Source: JAEUKQ01 sp044227605 (GTDB lineage Bacteria; Pseudomonadota; Alphaproteobacteria; JAEUKQ01). From it: a stretch of 64,000 bases of DNA. Shown here one piece after another: positions 28,140 through 36,937 of this stretch (position 1 is its first letter; each line of letters starts with the position of its first letter). The stretch is taken from positions 32,728-96,727 of the forward strand of contig JBGAWJ010000001.1 in NCBI GenBank assembly GCA_044227605.1. The letters run 5' to 3'. The position numbers and the translations under genes are program-made. A model generated the notes under the pieces. It had not been told where the DNA came from. It made no database searches and was given only the letters and a program-made list of their open reading frames with translations.

Positions 28140-29514
28140 ATTTTTGCCGGTAGCGCGATAAAATCCATAAAGATATAATGTTTAAAGTCAACGTAATCAT
28201 AAACAGCAATAAACCAAGGGCAAAAGCTGCCAAAGTTTTAGAACTGTTAAATTCTTGATCACCTGTTAAAAGGGTCGTGATCTGAACGGTGACGGTGGTG
28301 ACAGATTGAAGTGGGTTAATACTTAAATTGGCCGCTAAGCCCGCGGCCATCACTACGATCATGGTTTCACCGACCGCGCGCGATACCGCGAGCAATATCC
28401 CCCCGATAATCCCAGGCAAAGCAGCAGGGACCAAAACCCGGCAGATGGTTTCTGATTTGGTAGCACCTAATGCATAAGAACCATCGCGGAGGGAGTTGGG
28501 GACTGCCTTTAAAGCATCGTCGCTTAGGGAGGCCACGAAGGGTATAATCATCATTCCCATCACCAATCCAGCCGCTAAGGCGCTTTCAGCAGCGACATCC
28601 AAATTTAAGCTTTCCCCTAATTGACGGATAAGGGGAGCCAGCACGATGGCTGCAAAATACCCGTAAACAACGGTAGGGATGCCTGCCAATAATTCAAGAA
28701 CGGGTTTCGTGATTGAGCGCTGCCGCGGTGATAAATATTCGGCCATATAGATAGCCGACATTAAACCCAAGGGGGCCGCGATAGTGATGGCTATCACGGT
28801 GATTAAAGCGGTACCCAAGATAACCGGAATGACCCCGAAACTGCCTGAACTTCCGGTTTGATCTGCTCGAATGGCGGTTTGTGGGCTCCATTCCGTACCA
28901 AACAGGAATTCACCTAAGGGCACACGGTCGAAAAACCGCCAAGCTTCCATTAATAGGGACAAAACAATCCCTAGGGTAATGGCAATAGCGATGCTGGCGC
29001 AAGCCGCCAGCAATATTTTAACCAGTCTTTCCACAGCTGGGCGGGCCCGGAAATCCGTTCTGATATAGTGTTTTGACCACCAGCCGCCAATCATGGCACC
29101 AATCAACAGTATCATTAGATAGGCATAATGTTCTATCTCTTGCCATTTTTGCAGCAAATGCTGGAATTTATCCCAAATATCCTGTGGCACAATGGGCGAC
29201 ATTTGAGAGAAAGAGCTGGTTAAGCTTGATTGCAGAAGGGAATAAAAATCTTGGGGAGTGAGGTTGGTATCTCTAAAAACATTTTCAGGGATATTAGCAA
29301 TTGTTTGATGATAGGTAAAATAAGGTAGGAAAATAGAGCTAGCCAAGAGGCACAGAAGACCAATACCGCCTGCCCACACTGCAGAATAGAAACCATAATA
29401 GGCGGGGCGTGCCGCAAGAACCGAGCCAGTTTTTCGCTGGATCAGGGAAGCTTTTTGGCTTCCCCAATAATAAAAAGCAACAGCCAGCAAAACCAGCATC
29501 GAGAAAAACAGCAC
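28132..29514 (-). CDS. pstC: PstC, phosphate ABC transporter permease
   Basis: Permease of 460 residues, longer than the enterobacterial protein because of an N-terminal region with three or so extra membrane segments and a periplasmic loop (about 1-150), as is usual for alphaproteobacterial PstC. The transport domain includes the ALGATKSETICRVLVPAALPGIIGG loop that contacts PstB. The start is GTG at 29514, with GGAGGG six bases upstream. Confidence 0.95.
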   Translation of the reverse strand: MLFFSMLVLLAVAFYYWGSQKASLIQRKTGSVLAARPAYYGFYSAVWAGGIGLLCLLASSIFLPYFTYHQTIANIPENVFRDTNLTPQDFYSLLQSSLTSSFSQMSPIVPQDIWDKFQHLLQKWQEIEHYAYLMILLIGAMIGGWWSKHYIRTDFRARPAVERLVKILLAACASIAIAITLGIVLSLLMEAWRFFDRVPLGEFLFGTEWSPQTAIRADQTGSSGSFGVIPVILGTALITVIAITIAAPLGLMSAIYMAEYLSPRQRSITKPVLELLAGIPTVVYGYFAAIVLAPLIRQLGESLNLDVAAESALAAGLVMGMMIIPFVASLSDDALKAVPNSLRDGSYALGATKSETICRVLVPAALPGIIGGILLAVSRAVGETMIVVMAAGLAANLSINPLQSVTTVTVQITTLLTGDQEFNSSKTLAAFALGLLLFMITLTLNIISLWILSRYRQKYE

Positions 29515-29551
29515 GCCATTCCCTCCGTTTTAGGGGCAAGTATTGTAAGCG

Positions 29552-30568
29552 TTAAGGCCGATAAATCTTCAACTGCCGAACATTTTGCAATTGTTGTATA
29601 TGATCCGACCCAGGTAAGGGAATCAAACCTTTATCGGCCAAATATCCCTCTTGCCCGGTCGCTTGGTCGCTAGCATATTCCAGCATAAATTCTTTTAATC
29701 CTGGTACAAGCTCAAAATGACCTTTTTTGAAATAAACATACAAAGGACGGGCAATCTTGTAACGCCCGGTGGCAATGCTATCAAAATCTGGTTTTACCGC
29801 ATCAATCGCCAAACCATATAAGATATTCCCATTCTCCTCAAGGAAACTATAGCCGAAAATGCCCAAGGATTTTGGGTTGGCCTGTAATTTCCGAACGATA
29901 AGATTGTCGTTCTCGCCCGCTTCAATAAAAGCGCCGTCTTCCCGCATGGTTTGACAAATATTTTGGCGCTGGTCCGCGGCTAAAGCAGCAACTTCCTGCA
30001 GTTGCATACATCCCTTATCCATTACCAATTCGACAAAAGAATCACGGGTGCCGGAAGTTGGCGGGGGGCCCAAAACCTCAATTTTATCATTGGGTAATTG
30101 CGGATTAATATCCTTCCAGGTTTTATAGGGATTAGCCACTAATTTTCCGTTGACTGGAACGGTTTTGGCCAACGCCAGCCACAGTTCCTTGGTGGTTAGT
30201 TTGAAGGGTTGATGTTGGTTGGATTGCGCAATAACAATACCATCAAACCCTATTTTCAACTCGATGATTTCGGTGACGCCATTTTTGGTGCAAAGCTCGA
30301 TTTCCGAATCTTTGATCTGTCTTGAGGCATTAACGACGTCGGGATAAGATTCGCCCAAACCTGAACACCATAATTTGATCCCACCCCCTGTGCCGGTTGA
30401 TTCAACAATAGGGGTACGAAATTTTGTATTTCGGCCAAAATTTTCGGCAACATTGGTGGTAAAAGGAAAAACGGTGCTGGAGCCTACAACACGGATCTGA
30501 TCGCGTGCTTCGGCTATGGTTGCCCAGGATAATAAAGTTATCCCAAGGGCAGTTGATAATATTTTCAT
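29552..30568 (-). CDS. pstS: PstS, periplasmic phosphate-binding protein
   Basis: Periplasmic phosphate receptor. From the ATG at 30568 (GGA eight bases upstream) it begins with a signal peptide (MKILSTALGITLLSWATIAEA, cleavage probable after AEA) and continues RDQIRVVGSSTVFPFTTNVAENF, the phosphate-binding loop of the family, with STGTGGGIKLWCSG and TSGTRDSFVELV further on. The longer frame to 30643 has no ribosome binding site. Length 338. A Pho box lies about 80 bases upstream. Confidence 0.95.
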   Translation of the reverse strand: MKILSTALGITLLSWATIAEARDQIRVVGSSTVFPFTTNVAENFGRNTKFRTPIVESTGTGGGIKLWCSGLGESYPDVVNASRQIKDSEIELCTKNGVTEIIELKIGFDGIVIAQSNQHQPFKLTTKELWLALAKTVPVNGKLVANPYKTWKDINPQLPNDKIEVLGPPPTSGTRDSFVELVMDKGCMQLQEVAALAADQRQNICQTMREDGAFIEAGENDNLIVRKLQANPKSLGIFGYSFLEENGNILYGLAIDAVKPDFDSIATGRYKIARPLYVYFKKGHFELVPGLKEFMLEYASDQATGQEGYLADKGLIPLPGSDHIQQLQNVRQLKIYRP

Positions 30569-30649
30569 GAGCTTAGTCCTAACTTTAATAGGGGTTGCAA
30601 ATATCATTATCAATTCAAATGATAATATCAATGATATTGGCAAATGATT

Positions 30650-30667
30650 ATGACAATTTCATGACAA
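30650..30667 (-). promoter_or_regulatory. Pho box upstream of pstS
   Basis: On the minus strand two identical seven-base repeats, TTGTCAT, are separated by four bases (GAAA), matching the PhoB operator pattern CTGTCAT-N4-CTGTCAT. A -10-like TATCAT lies 13 bases downstream (30636-30631). The site is between phoR and pstS, so PhoB can raise pstSCAB-phoU-phoB above phoR. Confidence 0.8.
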
Positions 30668-30681
30668 ACGGATTGATGCTA

Positions 30682-32085
30682 TTAAACAGCTGGTTTGTTA
30701 GGGATGGGTAGGGAAACGACAAAACAACTTCCTTGTTGGGGGCGGCTATATATCTTTAACCGGCCACGATGGCGTTGAATGATATGGGAAGCTATCGCTA
30801 ATCCTAACCCTGTTCCTTGAGCATTAGGATTATTATCGGCCCGATAAAAACGTTCGGTAATCCTTGCAAGATCTTCTTCCGCAATCCCTATTCCTGAATC
30901 CACCACTAAAATTTCTAATTCTTTTCCCCCGGCGGCCAATTGGCGATACCTGAAAACCAACCAGATTTTATGGCCAGGCACACTGTATTTAACGGCGTTA
31001 TCCAGTAAATTTTCAAACAGGATGTATAATTGTTGGCTATCACCGGATAAGGCAGGCAAATCATCTGTTTTTTCCAAAAATTCCCCCCCGGGAGGAATAA
31101 AATCAAATGGGATAGGCTCACCCCCCAATTGCAGATCAATAGAATATTTATTTAACAATGGTTGCAGATCACCTTGCACTGTTTCCAGGATAGATGCCAA
31201 GGAAACAATGTTTTCTGGATAGCTACTTTCCAGCTGTTCAATCTTGGACAGGAGGAGCAGATCTTTGACTAATTGGCTCATGCGCCGGACTTGTTGTTGA
31301 AATAAAGAAAGAAAAAGCTCTCTTTTTTTAAGATCTTCGGGGAAGTGATCTTGAAGAGTTTCTGCGAGACTAGAAATAACGGCTAAAGGCGTTTGTAGTT
31401 GATGGCTGGCGTTCGCAACAAAATCTTGATTCTTTTGGATCATTTTTTTAGCAAAAGTCTGATCACGCAGAACAATAATAGTAGCCAGAAATTCTGCCAA
31501 AGGTAAGGACAATTGTTGTAAGGTAATATTCCAATGCCTAGTTACCGGGATTGTTAAAGAAAATTCCAGGTTTAAAAATTCGCATTGCTGTTGATTGATT
31601 TGATTGATCCCATTTAACAAATCGGGATGACGGATCAGGCCCGCTAACTCAACCCCCACCAAAGATCCGGTGTATCCCAATGATTTATTAACTTCTGCAT
31701 TGCTGTAAATGATTCTTTGCTGGGTATTTATGATTAATACTGCCTCTGGCCAGTTCTCAAACAAACGGGTCAAAAGATCCAGCAAAAATTTGGCTGTTGG
31801 GGAAACAAAAAATGTATTTGATAAAGATTCAGGATTGTGTGCAGGGGAAGGGGATAAATCTAAAATATCATTTTCTTTTCTTTCTCCCTGCTTCTGCTCC
31901 CTAGCGGCGGTCTTTGGACTCAATTGAAAATAGCTAAAAGCGATGATCAGGCAATGGCTTAATAGGAAAACGGAAAATCCCCAGCTCTCCAACAATCCTA
32001 ACCCACGCACTAGCCCTGTTAACAAAACACTGAAAACAAAACTGCGTACGATAAAGGCTAGGGGAAATTTTTTTGATCGTATCAT
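30682..32085 (-). CDS. phoR: PhoR, phosphate regulon sensor histidine kinase
   Basis: Membrane-anchored kinase of 467 residues: two N-terminal membrane helices (about 8-54) with almost no periplasmic loop, a linker, a PAS domain (about 105-205), then HisKA and HATPase_c. The H box reads SHQLQTPL with His228; the residue after the histidine is Gln rather than the usual Glu. The ATP domain has FENLLDNAVKYS (N box), DSGIGI (G1) and GTGLGLAI (G2). It is the first gene of the pst operon and has no Pho box of its own that I can see. Confidence 0.92.
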   Translation of the reverse strand: MIRSKKFPLAFIVRSFVFSVLLTGLVRGLGLLESWGFSVFLLSHCLIIAFSYFQLSPKTAAREQKQGERKENDILDLSPSPAHNPESLSNTFFVSPTAKFLLDLLTRLFENWPEAVLIINTQQRIIYSNAEVNKSLGYTGSLVGVELAGLIRHPDLLNGINQINQQQCEFLNLEFSLTIPVTRHWNITLQQLSLPLAEFLATIIVLRDQTFAKKMIQKNQDFVANASHQLQTPLAVISSLAETLQDHFPEDLKKRELFLSLFQQQVRRMSQLVKDLLLLSKIEQLESSYPENIVSLASILETVQGDLQPLLNKYSIDLQLGGEPIPFDFIPPGGEFLEKTDDLPALSGDSQQLYILFENLLDNAVKYSVPGHKIWLVFRYRQLAAGGKELEILVVDSGIGIAEEDLARITERFYRADNNPNAQGTGLGLAIASHIIQRHRGRLKIYSRPQQGSCFVVSLPIPNKPAV

Positions 32086-32290
32086 GCCAACCCATTACCT
32101 GCTTAATATAATGTATGTAGCCACATTCGGACAATTGCGATTGGGAAAACTAGTGTGTTTAAAAGAACTTAAAATGATACCTTCCCCTCCCTAACATACA
32201 AATATTGTTTTGTTGATATAAATATAGTACAGTCAGGCAAGCTTTGCTTGTTCCGAATGTAGTGACAACCAATTAAAAAGGATCTTATCC

Positions 32291-33196
32291 ATGAATTTCT
32301 TCCATAATCGCTTCACGCAAGCTTTGATGGGTGCAACTTTGTTATCCGGCGTTGCCTTGTCCCAGCTTTCAGCCCAACAATATCGCCCTTGGGATGAGAA
32401 TACGAACAATTTACAAGGGATGTTTAACGAACTGAAGCAAATGATACGGGAAGCGGACCGTGCCAATGCGGCTGACCCCGCTTTCTTAGATGATTTGAGT
32501 GATTTTGTGCAACGCTATGAAAAATTGTCAACAGACAATCCTAATCCGCCAGCCTCGGGGTGGTCGCGCATTATTTTGTCGGATAATTTCCGCGATGGTG
32601 ACTTCACCCGGAACCCAGCTTGGATGGTAAAATCAGGCAATTGGCGGATTGATACCAATGGCAGTAACCTTGGCTTGCGTTCATCGGTTTATTCAGCTTT
32701 TGCGGGTAACAGCCAGAATGTCGCACAAGCCTTATTAGGGGCCTTGTTCCAACAACCGGGCCAGCAAAATGTGGCCGCACAAGTTGCCCAAATTGGGATT
32801 GTCTCAAATATCCCCAATGCCTTCCAATTGAAAGTGGAATTTAACTCGCGTGCTGCAGGCGGCAGGATCGACTTTGTTGTCACCAATGCCCAAAGTTTTG
32901 CATCCTACGTTGTATCCTACACCCCTGGTTCTAATAACGGGATACAATTGCTGAAGGTTACCAACAGAGGGACAACTATTCTGGCTTCATCCAGCAGCAA
33001 TATTGGTTTGGAAGATGGTAAGTATCATATCATTGAATTGAACCGCGATGGCCGTGGCGCTATGAATCTGCTGGTTGACAACAGGGTAGTGGCGCGCAGC
33101 AACGATAATAGTCTGAACCGCGGTTTCAATAATTTTACGGTTGTTAACGGTGGTGGCACATACTGGATTAAATCCGTGACCATCAATGGGCAGTAA
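32291..33196 (+). CDS. Secreted protein of unknown function, probable beta-sandwich
   Basis: A 301-residue product with a signal peptide (cleavage probably near residues 28-29, after LSA). A short helical segment (about 40-80) precedes a Ser/Asn/Gly-rich beta domain starting at ILSDNFRDGDFTRNPAWMVKSGNWRID, a pattern shared with concanavalin-like/jelly-roll (LamG or DUF1080 type) modules, and ending GTYWIKSVTING. No catalytic residues can be assigned. AAGGA eight bases before the ATG and a strong terminator after the stop show a well-expressed single-gene unit. I do not recognise a named family. Confidence 0.8.
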   Translation: MNFFHNRFTQALMGATLLSGVALSQLSAQQYRPWDENTNNLQGMFNELKQMIREADRANAADPAFLDDLSDFVQRYEKLSTDNPNPPASGWSRIILSDNFRDGDFTRNPAWMVKSGNWRIDTNGSNLGLRSSVYSAFAGNSQNVAQALLGALFQQPGQQNVAAQVAQIGIVSNIPNAFQLKVEFNSRAAGGRIDFVVTNAQSFASYVVSYTPGSNNGIQLLKVTNRGTTILASSSSNIGLEDGKYHIIELNRDGRGAMNLLVDNRVVARSNDNSLNRGFNNFTVVNGGGTYWIKSVTINGQ

Positions 33197-33227
33197 GATT
33201 TAAAAGTTGATTGATGATGTAGGATCG

Positions 33228-33265
33228 AATGGCCTGCTACTTCCCAGCAGGCCATTTTTATTTTA
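33228..33265 (+). terminator. Strong intrinsic terminator of the secreted-protein gene
   Basis: AATGGCCTGCT (33228-33238) pairs perfectly with AGCAGGCCATT (33246-33256) around a seven-base loop, followed by a T-rich tract. It lies about 30 bases after the stop codon. Confidence 0.9.
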
Positions 33266-33454
33266 TAGATGATTTTTTTCTTTCTTGATATAAAAGAAAA
33301 ACCCCGATCACCCTTCAATTATGGGTTGTGTTGTTGGGTAGTTTGATCAAGAATTATCACGTGAAAACAAGGATGATTAATCCCCTTGATTCTGCTATCA
33401 AAAGCTTGCGCATCTTTAAAAGAAAACCCCCTTTTGTGGTGAAGAATAAGCGTC

Positions 33455-36124
33455 ATGGTTGACTCAGATCATAAAAATCCTACCACCCCGGCTTTGGCCC
33501 AATATCTGGATATTAAAAACCAGCATCAGGATAGTTTGGTATTTTATCGCTTGGGTGATTTTTATGAATTGTTTTTTGAAGATGCCATTCAAGCATCTAA
33601 AATTTTAGGCTTGGTGTTAACGAAAAGGGGCCAATATCAGGGACAGGACGTCCCTATGTGCGGGGTGCCTGCCCATGCGGCTGAAAATTATTTGGCAAAA
33701 TTAATTCAAAACGGTCGCAAGGTTGCTATTTGCGAACAAATGGAAGAGGCTGAGCAAGTTAAAAAAAGAGAGGGTAAAAACATCATCCAACGCCGGGTTG
33801 TACGAATTATGACGCCTGGGACTCTGACGGAAGAAAACTTATTAAACAACAAAAGATATAATTATTTGGCTGCTTTATGTATAGAAAATGGGTTGATGGC
33901 GGGGGCTTGGATCGATTTGTCAACCGCTGATTTTTATACCGCCGAAATACCCATGGGCCAATTATTATCGTGGCTTGAGCGCTTATCCCCCAGGGAATTA
34001 CTGATATCCGATGAAAATGCGGAAATGGTGATCAGCACTTTATTGCCGGAGTGGCGTAAAATCGTCTCTATTCGTCCCCAAGATCGGTTTGATCCTAAGG
34101 GTGCTAGGCAACGCTTGCAGAAAGTCTATGATATTCAATCTTTAGAAGGATTGGGGTCGTTCAATCCGAATGAAATTGCGGCCGCAGGGGCCTTAATGGA
34201 ATATATTGAATTGACCCAACAGGGCAGAATTCCTTTATTAAAACCCTTAAAGCGGGTGTTCGGCAACGAGATCATGGAAATAGATGCCTTCACGTGGCGT
34301 AGTTTGGAAATTGACCGCACCCAATCCAATCATTATGAGGGTAGTTTGCTGCAAGTGATCGACCGTACCAGCAGCGCGGCGGGATCACGTTCTTTATCAG
34401 CTTGGCTGGCCTATCCCTTGACAGACACAGCCAAAATCATCAGCCGGCAAGAAATGGTTGAATTTCTGGTCATTCAAGGACAAGCAAGGATCGACACCCA
34501 AAAGAAACTGGCTAAAATACCGGATTTGCAACGGGCTTTATCTAGGCTGATGATGGGGCGGGGCAGTCCCAGGGATTTGGGGGCAATTCATTCGGGCTTG
34601 CAACAGGCAACGGCTATTAAAGAAAATCTTTCCCCGATATCGATGTTGCCCAAGGCTTTTAAAGGGTTGTTGGCGGAGCTTGGTTATCATCAACCGTTGA
34701 TTGAGCGGCTTGCTAAAGCGCTGACAACCACTTTGCCCTTAGATGCCAAAGAAGGGGGGTTTATTGTTGCCGGATATCATCAGGAATTAGATAAATGGCG
34801 TCATTTGAGGGATGATTCGCGCCAGGAAATTGCGGTTCTGGAAAACCAATATCGTGGGTTGACCGGCCTAACTAGCCTGAAAATCAAATATAACAATATT
34901 TTAGGGTATTATATCGAAACCACCACCGCCCAATCGCCGAAATTATTTGATTACCCGGATAAAACTTTTATTCACCGGCAGACAATGGCTGGTGCTGTCC
35001 GTTTCGTAACCACCGTGCTGAGTGAGTTGCAGCAGAAAATTTTTCAAGCCGCCGATAAAGCCTTAGCGTTGGAATTATTGTTGTTCCAAGATTTGGTACA
35101 AGAAGTTAAGACGCAAGCGGCGATGATCCAGAAAACAGCCGATGCTTTGGCGCATATCGATGTCATTGCTGCCCTTGCCGTGCTTGCGGTGGAACAGGGT
35201 TATTGTCGCCCGCTGGTCGATCATAGCCTGCATTTTGATATCAAAGGGGGACGTCATCCGGTTGTTGAATATGCTTTGATGAAGGAGAGTAAATCCTTCA
35301 TTGCCAATGATTGCAACCTAAGTGCCGGGCAACAATTATGGCTGATTACCGGACCCAATATGGCTGGCAAATCAACGTATTTGCGGCAAAATGCCTTGAT
35401 TGCTATTTTGGCACAAATTGGCTCATTTGTACCAGCCATGCAGGCAAAAATCGGTGTTGTCGATAAATTGTTCAGCCGGGTTGGTGCAGCGGATGATTTG
35501 GCTCGCGGCCAATCAACCTTTATGGTGGAGATGTTGGAGACGGCTGCCATCCTTAACCAGGCGACCGACCGTTCTTTGGTTATTTTGGATGAAATTGGCC
35601 GCGGCACCTCAACTTTTGATGGGTTGGCGATTGCTTGGGCGGTTTTGGAACATCTGCATGATACGCTTAAAAGCCGTTCTTTATTTGCCACCCACTACCG
35701 AGAATTGGCGGGGTTAGGAAAAAAACTGTCGGCAATGAGGGAATATTGTTTTAAATTAAAAGAATGGCAGGAAACAATCGTGTTCTTACATCAATTAATC
35801 CCCGGCGTTGCCGATAGGTCTTATGGCATCGATGTAGCCAGGCTAGCGGGTGTCCCGAAGGCGGTTATTTCTAGGGCCCGAAAAATTCTTATCCTGCTCG
35901 AAACGAACGACAACAAAAAAAATATGGGTTTATTACCAGAGGGATTGCCGCTTTTCCCTGATCAGCCAATCGGTATGGACAAAAGTGAAAAAGAATCTGA
36001 CCAGTTGTCAGCTGTGGAAGAGGCATTTTTAAAGCTTGATGTGGATGCCTTATCACCCCGGCAAGCTTTGGAAAAGCTCTATGAGCTGCAAAAACTTGCC
36101 AAAAATCCTATTCCGAAACCTTAA
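33455..36124 (+). CDS. mutS: MutS, DNA mismatch recognition protein
   Basis: Mismatch sensor of 889 residues. The Phe-x-Glu mismatch-reading motif is at F36/E38 within GDFYELF. The connector, lever and clamp domains follow, then the ATPase with Walker A GPNMAGKST at 633-641, Walker B LVILDEIGRGTSTFDG and the ATHY switch region. The C-terminal helix SPRQALEKLYELQKL corresponds to the tetramerisation/dimer tail. The preceding 258 bases contain the upstream terminator and no recognisable gene. Confidence 0.98.
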   Translation: MVDSDHKNPTTPALAQYLDIKNQHQDSLVFYRLGDFYELFFEDAIQASKILGLVLTKRGQYQGQDVPMCGVPAHAAENYLAKLIQNGRKVAICEQMEEAEQVKKREGKNIIQRRVVRIMTPGTLTEENLLNNKRYNYLAALCIENGLMAGAWIDLSTADFYTAEIPMGQLLSWLERLSPRELLISDENAEMVISTLLPEWRKIVSIRPQDRFDPKGARQRLQKVYDIQSLEGLGSFNPNEIAAAGALMEYIELTQQGRIPLLKPLKRVFGNEIMEIDAFTWRSLEIDRTQSNHYEGSLLQVIDRTSSAAGSRSLSAWLAYPLTDTAKIISRQEMVEFLVIQGQARIDTQKKLAKIPDLQRALSRLMMGRGSPRDLGAIHSGLQQATAIKENLSPISMLPKAFKGLLAELGYHQPLIERLAKALTTTLPLDAKEGGFIVAGYHQELDKWRHLRDDSRQEIAVLENQYRGLTGLTSLKIKYNNILGYYIETTTAQSPKLFDYPDKTFIHRQTMAGAVRFVTTVLSELQQKIFQAADKALALELLLFQDLVQEVKTQAAMIQKTADALAHIDVIAALAVLAVEQGYCRPLVDHSLHFDIKGGRHPVVEYALMKESKSFIANDCNLSAGQQLWLITGPNMAGKSTYLRQNALIAILAQIGSFVPAMQAKIGVVDKLFSRVGAADDLARGQSTFMVEMLETAAILNQATDRSLVILDEIGRGTSTFDGLAIAWAVLEHLHDTLKSRSLFATHYRELAGLGKKLSAMREYCFKLKEWQETIVFLHQLIPGVADRSYGIDVARLAGVPKAVISRARKILILLETNDNKKNMGLLPEGLPLFPDQPIGMDKSEKESDQLSAVEEAFLKLDVDALSPRQALEKLYELQKLAKNPIPKP

Positions 36125-36159
36125 GAAGGGCAACTGCTGGGGGCCACATTACGCTTCCA

Positions 36160-36651
36160 TTATTGGGGCTGAGGGGCTGGAATTTGTATTAGGATGGGTG
36201 GTTCCCCAGGGGAGCTTGGGTTTTCAAGCACCACTTCAACCGACCAAGAAGACCAGGATTGACGATAATTGGCCATATTGGGGATAGAAATGGCCACAGA
36301 ACTTTCTATCCACAGGTTATTTTTATGGGAAGTTAAGGGCACATCCACCCCAATGCCGCCACCGAACTGAACGTTGCCGCCCGTGAAAGCGCCAACCCCA
36401 AAACCGATGCTGGGGTTGAAAGCGGGGGGCGATTGTTCCACAAACTGTTGGTACTGAATTTGGGTGGATTGACGGATAATTGTTCCGCTGTTTTTTAACC
36501 TGGCTTGAATAACCCGGCTTTTATCCAAAACAACAATTTGAACCACATTCCCCGATAGATTTGCTTGAATGCTTTTTTTGTAAGAAGGGCCGCTTGATGA
36601 AGCGCAACCGGAAATGACCAGGGCCATCAAGGTAATCCAACAAAAACGCAT
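36160..36651 (-). CDS. Lipoprotein of unknown function with glycine-rich centre
   Basis: A 163-residue product with a short signal sequence and lipobox (ISGC, Cys16). The middle is Gly/Phe/Val-rich (SIGFGVGAFTGGNVQFGGGIGVDVPL), compatible with DUF4136-like outer-membrane lipoproteins, and the end is Pro-rich. Convergent with mutS. No function can be assigned. Confidence 0.7.
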   Translation of the reverse strand: MRFCWITLMALVISGCASSSGPSYKKSIQANLSGNVVQIVVLDKSRVIQARLKNSGTIIRQSTQIQYQQFVEQSPPAFNPSIGFGVGAFTGGNVQFGGGIGVDVPLTSHKNNLWIESSVAISIPNMANYRQSWSSWSVEVVLENPSSPGEPPILIQIPAPQPQ

Positions 36652-36937
36652 AATTTTTATTCCTTATTTAATTGTTCATGATTGCCTGATGACTGTATCA
36701 GAATTATCTTTTTAATACAACCCATGCCCCTAAGAAAGCCATTCATGTTTAGGTCATAATTTTGCCACAATGCCTAAGATAATTTTAAGTAGTTAAGTAA
36801 AATTGCTGAAAAATAAACCCTTCTTTTTTTAGCTATAAATAATCCAAAGAATAATGTTAATTTGCAACGCAATGAATTTGTTTCCTAAAAAGGTGATGCG
36901 TACGCACCCTTAACCTTTAATAGCTGAAGATATCATT

